Origin: Paenibacillus amylolyticus
GTDB taxonomy: Bacteria > Bacillota > Bacilli > Paenibacillales > Paenibacillaceae
DNA: 64,000 nt
NCBI RefSeq assembly: GCF_029689945.1
Contig: NZ_CP121451.1
Span: 868,001 to 932,000 of the forward strand
Direction of reading: 5' to 3'
Below the pieces are notes generated by a model, which worked only from the letters and a program-made list of their open reading frames with translations, did no database searches and had not been told where the DNA came from. The position numbers and the translations under genes were made by a program. Position 1 is the stretch's first letter, and every line of letters starts with the position of its first letter. Positions 1-10,255 of the stretch are shown piece by piece.

Positions 1-416
1 ACAACTTGTGTCACTGCACGAGTAACAATACGGACGATCTCACCTTCCAGGCGACCCCCAGAAGGGCCTTGGGACGTGACTTTAACCAATACCGTGTCAC
101 CATTCATCGCACTCTTCATATCATTGGCGTGAATGTACACATCCGGGTGCTCCCGATCCTCAGGAATGAGGAAAGCAAAGCCTTTGGCGTGAGCCTGTAA
201 ACGTCCGCGAACCAAATCCATGCGCTCTGGCATGCCATAGCGATTGTTGCGGGTCAGCAAAACTTTGCCGGATTCCTCCAGCGAATTAAGCATAATCAAA
301 AAGGCTTTGAAATCAGCTGCGTCTTCGATGGCGAAGTGCTGTTCCAACTCCTGATAAGTCATCGGTTTATAAGCGGTTTCCCGCATGAAGTCGAGCAATT
401 GTTGTTCTGTTATCAT
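1..416 (-). CDS. rnr: Ribonuclease R, N-terminal part (cut by window edge)
   Basis: Only the first 138 codons are in the window. The start ATG at 416 follows a GAGGTG ribosome-binding site. The visible part begins MITEQQLLDFMRE, fits the small N-terminal helical/winged-helix domain of RNase R, and continues into the first cold-shock-like segment around residues 70-100 (GRLQAHAKGFAFLIPE). RNase R is a 3'-to-5' exoribonuclease of the RNB family that degrades structured RNA and works in rRNA quality control and trans-translation. Placement next to secG and the enolase operon matches the secG-rnr order of Bacillus. The catalytic RNB domain lies outside the window, so its integrity cannot be judged. 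Confidence 0.9.
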   Translation of the reverse strand, partial: MITEQQLLDFMRETAYKPMTYQELEQHFAIEDAADFKAFLIMLNSLEESGKVLLTRNNRYGMPERMDLVRGRLQAHAKGFAFLIPEDREHPDVYIHANDMKSAMNGDTVLVKVTSQGPSGGRLEGEIVRIVTRAVTQV

Positions 417-883
417 TAATATATTCACCTCGGGAAACATAAAAGTGTAATCGGTTCTCATCTGTTTATGTATCGGAATTCTTGCCCTTTTCATGCAATA
501 CCATATCACTGTTGTGAAGGTATATCGTGCATCCATACTATCTCATACCCTAGTATACACGAATTCAATCCAGCCCATCCGTACCTCGCAAAAAAACCAC
601 AGCTGCCGGGCGCTTCTCGAAAATCACGCTTTCACATATCTCTACAGACATTTTATGCGATACACATGCTGTACGCATCTGGAAAAGGACCACATCCGAA
701 AATTTTCTGTACATGACATTTATTATAGGGAGTGAGTTCGCGCGTAACGGACAAGCGAGGGACATATCCATACATGATAGGGGGTGGTGTTGCATATTAA
801 GAAGGAAAACCGACAGAGAAGAAAACCGAAAATCATGGAGTCTATAGATCAAATCATTGGAAAAGTTTGGACGCGTAAAAATT
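417..883. other. Intergenic region between rnr and secG
   Basis: This stretch of about 470 bases has no convincing gene. A TATAAT-like hexamer on the minus strand near 721-726 could serve rnr, but no good -35 sits at the right distance. A possible 95-codon minus-strand frame (565-852) has an atypical composition and no ribosome-binding site. Confidence 0.5.
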
Positions 884-913
884 TATTAAAAATCCCCGTT
901 TCTCCACGAAACG
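884..913 (-). terminator. Terminator after secG
   Basis: On the minus strand a CGTTTC/GAAACG stem with a five-base loop (897-913) is followed by GGGG and a T-rich run. It lies about 57 bases after the secG stop, so it is probably the Rho-independent terminator of secG. Confidence 0.6.
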
Positions 914-969
914 AAGGTTCATCAATTAAGCCATTAGCTTAAACTATTCATTGCCCTGCAGTTCCAACG

Positions 970-1203
970 TTACTTGGAAACCACCGTAACAATAATAGAC
1001 AAAATCATAAATCCTGCACCCAGTACCACCGTTGCACGTTGCAGGAAGAGATCCAATCCGCGCGCTTTCGTTTTACCGAAAAGATGTTCCGCACCACCGG
1101 AGATGGCACCCGCCAAACCAGCGCTTTTCCCGTGCTGCAGCAATACTACAGTGATTAGACCGATCGAAAAGACAACGAGCAGCAATTTCAAAGCAATATC
1201 CAT
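970..1203 (-). CDS. secG: Preprotein translocase subunit SecG
   Basis: This 77-residue protein is the small SecG component of the SecYEG translocon in the cytoplasmic membrane, where it assists SecA-driven export. Two hydrophobic segments (about residues 3-23 and 50-74) flank a glycine-rich linker containing [16 protein letters not shown], the classic SecG layout. I chose the ATG at 1203 because AGGAGG lies eight bases upstream. A GTG four codons earlier would overlap this ribosome-binding site. It is flanked by its own promoter upstream and a terminator downstream, so it is probably monocistronic, although rnr follows on the same strand. Confidence 0.95.
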   Translation of the reverse strand: MDIALKLLLVVFSIGLITVVLLQHGKSAGLAGAISGGAEHLFGKTKARGLDLFLQRATVVLGAGFMILSIIVTVVSK

Positions 1204-1260
1204 TCTTTCCACCTCCTACCCATGTGGGCATAACATCTGACCATAAAAACAGTTACTTTA

Positions 1261-1289
1261 ATTGTAGCATAGCTATGGTTGTACTACAA
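1261..1289 (-). promoter_or_regulatory. Promoter of secG
   Basis: The minus strand carries TTGTAG (1284-1289) and TACAAT (1261-1266) separated by 17 bases, a good sigma-A type promoter about 60 bases ahead of the secG start. Confidence 0.7.
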
Positions 1290-1360
1290 GTAGTACACTT
1301 CATACGATGCCCTAAATTTCACCATCTACGTGAATTTATGCGTTGTACCCATACTCCGTT

Positions 1361-1393
1361 CAATTAAAAAAGACAAGCCGGTTACCCGGCTTG
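1361..1393 (-). terminator. Terminator of the glycolytic operon after eno
   Basis: A perfect 8-bp stem CAAGCCGG/CCGGCTTG (1374-1393) is followed on the minus strand by CTTTTTTAATT. It lies 23 bases past the eno stop and should end the cggR-to-eno transcript. Confidence 0.9.
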
Positions 1394-1415
1394 CCCGTAA
1401 AAGCTGGATACCAGC

Positions 1416-2717
<1,302 letters not shown>

Positions 2718-2736
2718 TTAAATTTGAATTTATTGA

Positions 2737-2931
2737 AAATTAGGACTCCTTGTGTTTCCCCTTATCCACTTCGTCAGCAGAATCGTCTTCCGATCGCTGT
2801 TATCCCCGGATTCCTTTGAACTTATTCTCATAAGTTGGAATCCTGTGATAAAGGCGAACGCTTCGCTTCTTCAGACCATTTCTGCTGCCTCCGTTCAGAG
2901 GTAAACGCCAAACTTCCCAATTTCATATATG
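2737..2931. repeat. Long imperfect inverted repeat between gpmI and eno
   Basis: The spacer folds back on itself over roughly 195 bases. The two arms share, in order from the outside in, an AATT-GGA...GTTT-CC block, CAGCAGAA-T, GTCT, TTATC, GGATTCC and AACTTA, closing on a TTCTCA loop near 2828. No reading frame is supported. It could be a MITE-like intergenic element or a structured RNA within the glycolytic mRNA. The identification as a genome-wide repeat is an inference that needs a search. Confidence 0.55.
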
Positions 2932-2944
2932 TTGGCTGTGTAAC

Positions 2945-4489
2945 TTATTTACGAGTAGCAATAACAGATGTTCCTGTCATTTCTTCCGGTTTAGGCAACT
3001 GCATCAGGTCGAGGATTGTTGGCGCGATATCCGCCAGTATTCCGCCTTCACGCAATGTTACATTGGCATCTGTAACGATGAATGGAACCGGGTTCGTTGT
3101 ATGAGCTGTGAACGGACGTCCTTGCTCATCGAACACCATATCCGCATTACCATGATCCGCAGTAATCAGCACTACGCCGCCTTTGGCAAGTACCGCGTCT
3201 ACAACACGGCCCATGCACTCATCCGTTACTTCAACCGCTTTGATGGTAGGCTCCAGCATACCGGAGTGTCCAACCATGTCAGGGTTAGCGAAGTTCAGGA
3301 TAATCGCATCGTGCTTATCTGCTTCAATCTCACGGACTGCTGCATCTGCTACTTCGTATGCGCTCATCTCTGGTTGCAGGTCATACGTTGCAACTTTTGG
3401 TGAGTTGATCAGTACACGAGTTTCGCCCGGAAGCTCCACATCACGACCGCCGCTGAAGAAGAAGGTAACGTGCGGGTATTTCTCAGTTTCTGCAATACGC
3501 AGTTGTTTTTTATTGTTCTGTACCAGTACTTCACCCAGCGTATTGTCAAGGTTCTTCGGCTCATAAGCCACATAACCCTCAACCGTCTCGCTGAACAACG
3601 TCAGGCATACAAAGTGCAAGCCCACAGGGAACTTCGGACCACGATCAAAACCGCGGAAATCGGAGTTCGTGAACACTTGCGACAACTGGATTGCACGGTC
3701 AGGACGGAAGTTAAGGAAGATTACGGAATCACCGCTCTCAACCAGACCTACCGGTTCACCATCCGCTTTAACGATAACCGTTGGTTCAACGAATTCGTCA
3801 AATACGGATTTCTCATACGATTCTTCAACCGCTTTGAGTGGGTCAGTGTATTTCGGTCCATCTCCATAAACGATGGCGCGGTATGATTTCTCAACCCGTT
3901 CCCAACGTTTGTCACGGTCCATCGCGTAATAGCGACCTTGTACCGTAGCGATCTGTCCTACACCAACTTCTTCAATCTTGGCGATCAGCTTCTGCATGAA
4001 GTCTTTACCACTGTCTGGCATAACATCACGGCCATCCATGAAGGCATGAATATATACATCGTTCATTCCTTCTTTTTTGGCCAGATCCAGCATGGCAAAC
4101 AGGTGGTCGATGTGACTATGTACGCCGCCATCGGACAACAAACCGTAGAGATGAAGCTTTTTACCGCTTTGTTTCGCTTCGCGAACAGCTTTGACAAGTG
4201 TTTCATTGTCGTAGAACTCGCCGTCACGAATCGATTTGGAGATACGGGTCAAATCCTGGTATACGATCCGGCCGGCACCAATGTTCAGGTGACCTACCTC
4301 GGAATTTCCCATTTGACCTTCTGGCAAACCTACAGCTTCACCGCAAGCAGTCAGGGTTGTATGTGGGAATTGGCTCATGAGACGGTCATAGTTCGGTTTC
4401 TTGGCTTGGGCTACCGCATTGCCTTCCACCGTGTTACGCAGACCAAAGCCATCCATGATGATCAGTGCTACAGGTTTTGGAGCTGTCAT
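2945..4489 (-). CDS. gpmI: Cofactor-independent phosphoglycerate mutase
   Basis: This 514-residue enzyme converts 3- to 2-phosphoglycerate without 2,3-bisphosphoglycerate, using two Mn ions. It belongs to the alkaline-phosphatase superfamily. The metal and nucleophile motifs are visible: Asp13 in IIMDGFGLR, the phosphoserine nucleophile Ser63 in [14 protein letters not shown], and the C-terminal TADHGNAD metal site. I set the start at MTAPKP (4489); an upstream in-frame extension of 21 codons runs into tpiA and is not family-like. Only one base separates it from the tpiA stop, which implies translational coupling. Manganese dependence makes this step pH-sensitive in sporulating relatives. Confidence 0.97.
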   Translation of the reverse strand: MTAPKPVALIIMDGFGLRNTVEGNAVAQAKKPNYDRLMSQFPHTTLTACGEAVGLPEGQMGNSEVGHLNIGAGRIVYQDLTRISKSIRDGEFYDNETLVKAVREAKQSGKKLHLYGLLSDGGVHSHIDHLFAMLDLAKKEGMNDVYIHAFMDGRDVMPDSGKDFMQKLIAKIEEVGVGQIATVQGRYYAMDRDKRWERVEKSYRAIVYGDGPKYTDPLKAVEESYEKSVFDEFVEPTVIVKADGEPVGLVESGDSVIFLNFRPDRAIQLSQVFTNSDFRGFDRGPKFPVGLHFVCLTLFSETVEGYVAYEPKNLDNTLGEVLVQNNKKQLRIAETEKYPHVTFFFSGGRDVELPGETRVLINSPKVATYDLQPEMSAYEVADAAVREIEADKHDAIILNFANPDMVGHSGMLEPTIKAVEVTDECMGRVVDAVLAKGGVVLITADHGNADMVFDEQGRPFTAHTTNPVPFIVTDANVTLREGGILADIAPTILDLMQLPKPEEMTGTSVIATRK

Positions 4490-4490
4490 C

Positions 4491-5276
<786 letters not shown>

Positions 5277-6458
5277 TTACTTGTCGTTCAATGCCACTAC
5301 GCCTGGAAGTACTTTACCTTCCATGAACTCGAGCGATGCACCGCCACCTGTAGAGATGTGGTTCATCTTGTCAGCCAATTTGAACTTCTCAGCTGCTGCT
5401 GCGGAGTCACCGCCACCAATTACAGTGTAAGCTTCTGTCTCAGCGCAAGCTTCCGCTACTGCACGAGTACCGTGGGAGAATGGCTCGATTTCAAATACGC
5501 CCATTGGTCCGTTCCATACAACCAATTTGGAGTTTTTGATTACGTCAGCATAGATCTCACGTGTTTTAGGACCGATGTCAATGCCTTCCCAGTCTGCTGG
5601 AATGCCGTCGATGTCAACGATTTGTGTGTTGGCTTTTGCACTGAAATCATCAGACACAACGATATCTACCGGCAGGTAGAAGTTTTTGCCCAATTTTTTC
5701 GCTTTTTCGATGAAACCAAGCGCAACATCAAGTTTGGATTCATCCAACAAGGATTGTCCAATTTCATGTCCTTGTGCTTTGAAGAACGTGTAAGTCAGAC
5801 CGCCACCGATGATTACGTTGTCTGCAATGTTCAGCAGGTTGTCAATTACATCGATTTTGTCCTTAACTTTGGATCCGCCGATGATTGCTGTGAAAGGACG
5901 CTCAGGGTTGGAGATCGCTTTACCCAACACTTCAAGTTCTTTTTCCATCAGCAAACCGGACACTGCTGGAAGCAAGTGAGCGATTCCTTCAGTCGAAGCG
6001 TGTGCTCTGTGAGCCGCGCCAAACGCATCGTTTACGAAAACGTCAGCCAGTTCAGCAAATTGTTTTGCCAGTTCCGGATCATTTTTCTCTTCGCCTGCGT
6101 GGAAACGAACGTTCTCAAGCAACAATACGTCGCCATCGTTCAGTTCAGCCACTTGAGCTTTAACAGCTTCACCAACAGAATCGTCAGCTTTAGCAACTGT
6201 TTTACCCAACAATTCAGACAAACGCTCAGCTGCTGGAGTCAAACGCAAGGATTCAACCACTTCGCCGTTAGGACGACCCATATGGCTTGCCAAAATGACT
6301 TTAGCGCCTTTTTCAATCAAGTAGTTGATTGTAGGAAGCGTTGCACGAATACGTTTGTCATCTGTAATTTTACCATCTTCGAGCGGCACATTGAAATCTA
6401 CACGGACAAAAGCCCGTTTTCCTGTCAATTCGATATCGCGTACACTTTTTTTGTTCAT
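5277..6458 (-). CDS. pgk: Phosphoglycerate kinase
   Basis: This 393-residue two-domain kinase transfers phosphate from 1,3-bisphosphoglycerate to ADP. The substrate-side motif [11 protein letters not shown] near residue 20, the LASHMGRP motif, and the C-terminal nucleotide loops [13 protein letters not shown] and [10 protein letters not shown] are all intact. The start at 6458 has GGAGGA nine bases upstream. It is the second enzyme gene of the operon, 33 bases ahead of tpiA and about 150 bases after gap. A stable hairpin lies in that upstream gap and may set its expression relative to gap. Confidence 0.98.
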   Translation of the reverse strand: MNKKSVRDIELTGKRAFVRVDFNVPLEDGKITDDKRIRATLPTINYLIEKGAKVILASHMGRPNGEVVESLRLTPAAERLSELLGKTVAKADDSVGEAVKAQVAELNDGDVLLLENVRFHAGEEKNDPELAKQFAELADVFVNDAFGAAHRAHASTEGIAHLLPAVSGLLMEKELEVLGKAISNPERPFTAIIGGSKVKDKIDVIDNLLNIADNVIIGGGLTYTFFKAQGHEIGQSLLDESKLDVALGFIEKAKKLGKNFYLPVDIVVSDDFSAKANTQIVDIDGIPADWEGIDIGPKTREIYADVIKNSKLVVWNGPMGVFEIEPFSHGTRAVAEACAETEAYTVIGGGDSAAAAEKFKLADKMNHISTGGGASLEFMEGKVLPGVVALNDK

Positions 6459-6560
6459 CTGTATTTCCTCCGCACCCATGTATTTGTTGGACCAATCAAG
6501 GGCTGAAATCCCTTGTCAATCCTGGTGTTTTTGAGAAATTTGCAAAATATTGATATATAA

Positions 6561-6594
6561 AGAGCGGAAACAATATAGCATCTGTTTCCGCTCT
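6561..6594 (-). terminator. Hairpin between gap and pgk, possible partial terminator
   Basis: A perfect 12-bp stem AGAGCGGAAACA/TGTTTCCGCTCT encloses a ten-base loop 16 bases past the gap stop. The downstream tract on the minus strand is AT-rich but not a clean T-run. It could lower read-through into pgk or protect the gap mRNA 3' end. Confidence 0.6.
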
Positions 6595-6609
6595 ATGTTA
6601 TTGCAGATA

Positions 6610-7617
6610 TTACTTAATCATTTTTGCAAAGTGCTCCAAAGTGCGAACCAATTGTGCAGTGTAGGACATTTCATTGTCATACCAAGCTACAGTTTTAACC
6701 AATTGTTGGTCGCCAACAGTCAGAACTTTAGTTTGAGTTGCATCAAACAGGGAACCGAAAGTGATACCTTGGATGTCGGAAGATACGATTTCGTCTTCAG
6801 TGTATCCGAAAGTTTGTGGATCGGAAGCTTCTTTCATTACTGCGTTAACTTCTTCAGCAGTAACTTTTTTACCCAGAACTGTTACGAGCTCAGTCAGGGA
6901 ACCAGTAGCTACTGGTACACGTTGAGCTGCACCATCCAATTTACCTTGCAGTTCTGGAATTACCAGACCGATTGCTTTAGCAGCACCAGTTGTGTTAGGG
7001 ATGATGTTTTCAGCTGCTGCGCGAGCACGACGGAAGTCACCTTTAGGGTGTGGAGCATCCAATGTGTTTTGGTCGCCAGTGTAAGCGTGAATTGTAGTCA
7101 TCAAACCTTGAACGATTCCGAATTTGTCTTGCAGTGTTTTGGCCATAGGTGCCAGGCAGTTCGTTGTGCAAGATGCGCCGGAGATTACAGTTTCAGTACC
7201 GTCGAGGATTTCATGGTTTACGTTGTAAACGATGGTTTTCATGTCGCCAGTAGCTGGTGCGGAGATAACAACTTTCTTAGCTCCACCTTTCAAGTGTTTC
7301 TCAGCTGCTTCTTTAGTAGTGAAGAAACCAGTACATTCCAGAACGATATCTACGCCCAGGTCGCCCCAAGGAAGTTCTTCCGGGTTACGGTTAGCCAATA
7401 CTTTAACTTCTTTGCCGTTCACTTTGAAGAAGCCATCGTGTACTTCAACATCGCCATCGAAGCGACCTTGAGTTGTATCATATTTGAGCAAATGAGCCAG
7501 CATTTTAGCGTCAGTCAAGTCGTTGATTGCTACTACTTCAATGCCCTCTACATTTTGAATACGGCGGAATGCCAAGCGTCCAATACGTCCAAAACCGTTA
7601 ATACCTACTTTAATCAT
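6610..7617 (-). CDS. gap: Glyceraldehyde-3-phosphate dehydrogenase (NAD, glycolytic)
   Basis: This 335-residue enzyme oxidises glyceraldehyde 3-phosphate to 1,3-bisphosphoglycerate. The Rossmann motif [10 protein letters not shown], an Asp33 that favours NAD, the catalytic Cys150 in SGASCTTNC, and the family C-terminal motif WYDNEMSY are present. It starts after GGAGG at a normal distance. Position directly after cggR marks it as the glycolytic GapA type, and not the gluconeogenic GapB type. Its codon use is strongly biased, which creates long open antisense frames that are not genes. Confidence 0.98.
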   Translation of the reverse strand: MIKVGINGFGRIGRLAFRRIQNVEGIEVVAINDLTDAKMLAHLLKYDTTQGRFDGDVEVHDGFFKVNGKEVKVLANRNPEELPWGDLGVDIVLECTGFFTTKEAAEKHLKGGAKKVVISAPATGDMKTIVYNVNHEILDGTETVISGASCTTNCLAPMAKTLQDKFGIVQGLMTTIHAYTGDQNTLDAPHPKGDFRRARAAAENIIPNTTGAAKAIGLVIPELQGKLDGAAQRVPVATGSLTELVTVLGKKVTAEEVNAVMKEASDPQTFGYTEDEIVSSDIQGITFGSLFDATQTKVLTVGDQQLVKTVAWYDNEMSYTAQLVRTLEHFAKMIK

Positions 7618-7673
7618 GAGTAAGTTCCTCCCAAGTTTTGATTAATTTTTATGAAACTTATATATTCAAGACA

Positions 7674-7689
7674 GACGGTAAAGTCCGTC
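7674..7689 (-). other. Small stem-loop between cggR and gap
   Basis: GACGG/CCGTC encloses a six-base loop in the 105-base cggR-gap spacer. In Bacillus subtilis the cggR-gapA mRNA is cleaved near this junction, giving a stable gapA transcript. A similar role here is only an inference. Confidence 0.35.
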
Positions 7690-7722
7690 AAGACAACAAT
7701 CGTTGTATTGCAAAGTAAACCT

Positions 7723-8748
7723 TTATTCCATTTCGGCAACGATGACTTCGGCCGCAGCCTCATCAATAATCAGAATATCTTCCTGACCAAATCGCAACAC
7801 GGAATGTATAGCAGCAGCTTTGCTTTTGCCACCTGCAATTCCAATCACGACATCGGTTCGTTCAATATCCTGAAGTCGCATGCCCAGTGTAAGCATGGTA
7901 TGTACCACCTTACCCTGATCGTTAAAGTAATAACCGAAAGATTCAGATACGGCTCCTTGCTCCTGAAGTTCATCTATGATCTCCGTCGCAAGTTTACGTC
8001 TTGTCGCCATCTCCACGGCATCACCAATGCCATGAATAACAATGCGCGATTGCCGAATCAGCTGCAGAATCTCCTGAACACTGGGGTCCTGGATTAATGA
8101 TTCATAGGCATGATCACTTAGCAAATCCGGTACATGCAGGAGTTTGTATTGCGCTCCTACCCGTTTTGCCATTGTGGATGCAATCGTATTTGCCTGAATT
8201 TCAAGGCTTTCTCCAAGTCCACCGCGTGCCGGTACGAACCAGACACCTTTGAGCGATGTTGGCGGATTAAGTTGCTCTGCGACTTCGGCCGTTGTTGATC
8301 CGCCAGTAACGGCGACAACGTCGTTGTCACTCATGATATTGCCGAGAGCCTTCGCTCCGGCTCTGCCCAGTTCCCTTTTGGCAAATGGAGAAACGTCCGA
8401 ATCACCAGGAACCACAACTACCTTTTGCAGACCGTAGGCTTGCTTGATGCGCTCTTCCAGCTCGGATAATCCGAACAACTCTTTGGCTACGGGCTCTAAC
8501 TGCTGCAGCAAATCATACCCTGCCTCGCTGATCTTCATTCCTGCACTGTCAATTTCAATAAGTCCCTGAGCCTTTAACAGATCGGTCTCAGCCCTCAGAA
8601 CCCGCTCGGTCATCTGCATGGAATTAGCTAACGTTCTCCGTCCGATCACATCCGATAACATGATCTGTTGCAGAATCGTATACCTCTTTTTCAAGACATC
8701 CATGAGATCAGGCAGAAGCTGCTTTTGTACTTCTAAAATCGTTCGCAT
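7723..8748 (-). CDS. cggR: Central glycolytic genes repressor CggR
   Basis: This 341-residue SorC/DeoR-type regulator has an N-terminal helix-turn-helix (about residues 25-65, GRRTLANSMQMTERVLRAE) and a C-terminal sugar-phosphate binding domain with the loops VTGGSTTAEVAE and GIAGGKSKAAAI. Its family represses the gap operon and is released by fructose 1,6-bisphosphate. The start at 8748 has GGGAG ten bases upstream; a start ten codons earlier lacks a site. It heads the operon and is preceded by its own operator, so it should autoregulate together with gap, pgk, tpiA, gpmI and eno. Confidence 0.95.
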   Translation of the reverse strand: MRTILEVQKQLLPDLMDVLKKRYTILQQIMLSDVIGRRTLANSMQMTERVLRAETDLLKAQGLIEIDSAGMKISEAGYDLLQQLEPVAKELFGLSELEERIKQAYGLQKVVVVPGDSDVSPFAKRELGRAGAKALGNIMSDNDVVAVTGGSTTAEVAEQLNPPTSLKGVWFVPARGGLGESLEIQANTIASTMAKRVGAQYKLLHVPDLLSDHAYESLIQDPSVQEILQLIRQSRIVIHGIGDAVEMATRRKLATEIIDELQEQGAVSESFGYYFNDQGKVVHTMLTLGMRLQDIERTDVVIGIAGGKSKAAAIHSVLRFGQEDILIIDEAAAEVIVAEME

Positions 8749-8791
8749 GCTTTCCACTCCCGCAAGTTCTCGTTCCAAGCTCTCTTTCGTG

Positions 8792-8827
8792 GCCCTAAAA
8801 CGTCCCGGGTTAACTTTTTAAGTCCCA
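8792..8827 (-). promoter_or_regulatory. CggR operator
   Basis: On the minus strand TGGGAC (8822-8827) and CGGGAC (8802-8807) are direct repeats exactly 20 bases apart. This matches the spacing of the known Bacillus subtilis CggR operator (CGGGAC-N6-TGTC repeated). The second repeat is followed at the right distance by GGGC, not TGTC. The site begins at the expected transcription start. Confidence 0.8.
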
Positions 8828-8832
8828 CGTCT

Positions 8833-8861
8833 ATTCTACCTAAAACTGACGTGACATGCAA
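8833..8861 (-). promoter_or_regulatory. Promoter of the cggR-gap-pgk-tpiA-gpmI-eno operon
   Basis: TTGCAT (8856-8861) and TAGAAT (8833-8838) are separated by 17 bases. The inferred start near 8826 coincides with the first base of the CggR operator, so bound CggR would block transcription just downstream. Confidence 0.8.
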
Positions 8862-9175
8862 GTGTTTCGACGTGTAATTTCGACTCGTATTCAGCGTTTG
8901 TACGCGCCTATTTTCACAATCCTGGACTTCTGTGATCAAGGACTAGCTCATGCATACCATATATAGAAGAAACAATTAAATTTGATCTACATATCGCCTA
9001 GAATCACATTTCTTACAGCATGTCCAAAACCTCTAATAGCATTTACTTAAATGCACTCTTTATCCACTCTTCTTCATCATGATCATTTTTGGCTTAATCC
9101 AAACTACATCCACAATGAACTGCTTGCAAATAAATATTTCATGAGCTATAATCATTATTGCTGTCACATAAATGT
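8862..9175. other. Intergenic region between cggR promoter and tRNA-Arg
   Basis: About 310 AT-rich bases without a supportable gene. It should hold the promoter of the tRNA-Arg gene, but I see no clear -35/-10 pair. Confidence 0.4.
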
Positions 9176-9250
9176 GCGCCCGTGGTCCAATGGATATGAC
9201 GTAGGCCTCCGAAGCCTGAGATCCAAGTTCGATTCTTGGCGGGCGCGCCA
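9176..9250 (+). tRNA. tRNA-Arg (anticodon CCG)
   Basis: The 7-bp acceptor stem GCGCCCG/CGGGCGC, an anticodon loop CTCCGAA reading CGG codons, TTCGATT in the T-arm and an encoded CCA end are all visible. It stands alone on the plus strand. Confidence 0.95.
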
Positions 9251-9285
9251 TTTTTATTTAACAGCTCATAACCCTTTTAACCAAT

Positions 9286-9309
9286 GAAACCGGAAAGGTT
9301 TCTTTTTTT
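9286..9309 (+). terminator. Terminator after tRNA-Arg
   Basis: The stem GAAACC/GGTTTC (9286-9302) is followed directly by seven T residues, a short but clean Rho-independent terminator. Confidence 0.75.
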
Positions 9310-9318
9310 GCAAGTTAG

Positions 9319-9335
9319 TTTGACTTTCTTTGACT
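9319..9335 (+). promoter_or_regulatory. CtsR operator upstream of clpP
   Basis: Read on the minus strand this is AGTCAAA-GAA-AGTCAAA, a perfect match to the CtsR heptad direct repeat (R-GTCAAA-NAN-R-GTCAAA). It overlaps the -35 of the clpP promoter, so heat-sensitive CtsR would repress clpP here. Confidence 0.9.
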
Positions 9336-9358
9336 TTTTGTTTGGAATTGTTTATTAT
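9330..9358 (+). promoter_or_regulatory. Promoter of clpP
   Basis: TTGACT (9330-9335) and TATTAT (9353-9358) with a 17-base spacer form a sigma-A promoter. The -35 lies inside the CtsR box. Confidence 0.85.
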
Positions 9359-9426
9359 GTGGGTAATACGGTAACAGTTTAAGTATAAACACCAATAACA
9401 TTTACATTTCCGAGGAGGTTTTTCAC

Positions 9427-10023
9427 GTGAGTTTTATTCCTATGGTCGTTGAACAGAGCAACCGGGGTGAGCGCGCCTATGACATCTATTCCAGATTGCT
9501 GAAGGATCGTATTATTTTCCTTGGTAGCGATGTTAATGATGTTGTGGCTAATGCAATTATGGCACAGATGTTGTTCCTGGCTGCGGAAGATCCGGAGAAA
9601 GACATTCACTTATACATCAACAGCCCAGGCGGATCGATTACAGCCGGTATGGCCATTTACGATACAATGCAATTCATCAAACCGGATGTATCTACCATCT
9701 GTGTAGGTATGGCCGCTTCCATGGGTGCATTCTTGCTGAATGCCGGTGCGAAAGGGAAACGTTTTGCGTTGCCTAACAGTGAGATCATGATTCACCAACC
9801 GCTTGGTGGTGCTCAAGGCCAAGCTTCAGACATCGAAATTCGTGCTCGCCGCATCCTGAAAATGCGTGATACCTTGAACCGCATCATCTCTGAGCGTTCA
9901 GGTCAACCGCTGGAGCGGATCGAGAAAGATACAGATCGTGACTACTTCATGAGTGCTGCTGAAGCTGCCGATTACGGTATCATTGATAAAGTTATTGAAA
10001 ACGTAGGTTCCCAAGGCATCTAA
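9427..10023 (+). CDS. clpP: ATP-dependent Clp protease proteolytic subunit
   Basis: This 198-residue serine protease forms the tetradecameric chamber that works with ClpC, ClpX or ClpE to degrade unfolded or tagged proteins. The catalytic triad is Ser98 (GMAASMGA), His123 (IMIHQPLGG) and Asp172 (RDYFM). Translation starts at GTG, with GAGGAGG eight bases upstream. The CtsR box and promoter upstream show class III heat-shock control. It is one of only three plus-strand genes in the window and faces a converging gene, with three hairpins between them. Confidence 0.97.
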   Translation: MSFIPMVVEQSNRGERAYDIYSRLLKDRIIFLGSDVNDVVANAIMAQMLFLAAEDPEKDIHLYINSPGGSITAGMAIYDTMQFIKPDVSTICVGMAASMGAFLLNAGAKGKRFALPNSEIMIHQPLGGAQGQASDIEIRARRILKMRDTLNRIISERSGQPLERIEKDTDRDYFMSAAEAADYGIIDKVIENVGSQGI

Positions 10024-10051
10024 ACTGCTGCCTGAAGGCTAGCGGTAACTT

Positions 10052-10094
10052 CACAGGGCGGGCTTCACCGATATATGGGTGAGCCTGCCCTGTG
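10052..10094. other. First hairpin downstream of clpP
   Basis: CACAGGGC-G-GGCTTCACC pairs with GGGTGAGCC-T-GCCCTGTG around an ATATAT-rich loop. There is no T-run, so it is more likely an mRNA-stabilising or roadblock structure than a simple terminator. Confidence 0.6.
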
Positions 10095-10109
10095 CTATAT
10101 TCAACCAAA

Positions 10110-10144
10110 CAGGCAACACACCCGTCAGTGGGGTGTGTTGCCTG
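10110..10144. other. Second hairpin downstream of clpP
   Basis: CAGGCAACACACCC and GGGTGTGTTGCCTG form a 14-bp perfect stem with a seven-base loop. It has no T-run. Confidence 0.65.
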
Positions 10145-10146
10145 CA

Positions 10147-10193
10147 TAAACAAGAGCCCCGTCATTTTACTTTTGACGGGGGCTTCTTGTTTA
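10147..10193. terminator. Bidirectional terminator between clpP and the converging gene
   Basis: AACAAGAGCCCCGTCA pairs with TGACGGGGGCTTCTTGTT, followed on the plus strand by TTATTTATTT. It probably ends both clpP and the converging secreted-protein gene. Confidence 0.75.
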
Positions 10194-10255
10194 TTTATTT
10201 TTCATGAGAAGAATGTGATATAAGTGCTCTTGCTTAAAGGTTACCCTACGCGAAC

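Noticed and set aside
565..852. Possible 95-codon minus-strand gene between rnr and secG
   Set aside because: No ribosome-binding site and atypical amino-acid composition; it would also overlap the only -10-like element of the region.
5358..6506. Long plus-strand open frame (382 codons) opposite pgk
   Set aside because: It is antisense to a strongly conserved gene. Codon bias of highly expressed genes removes stops on the other strand; there is no ribosome-binding site and the composition is not protein-like.
6550..7623. Long plus-strand open frame (357 codons) opposite gap
   Set aside because: Same reason as the frame opposite pgk: a shadow of codon bias, rich in Ser, Phe, Cys and Val with no family resemblance.
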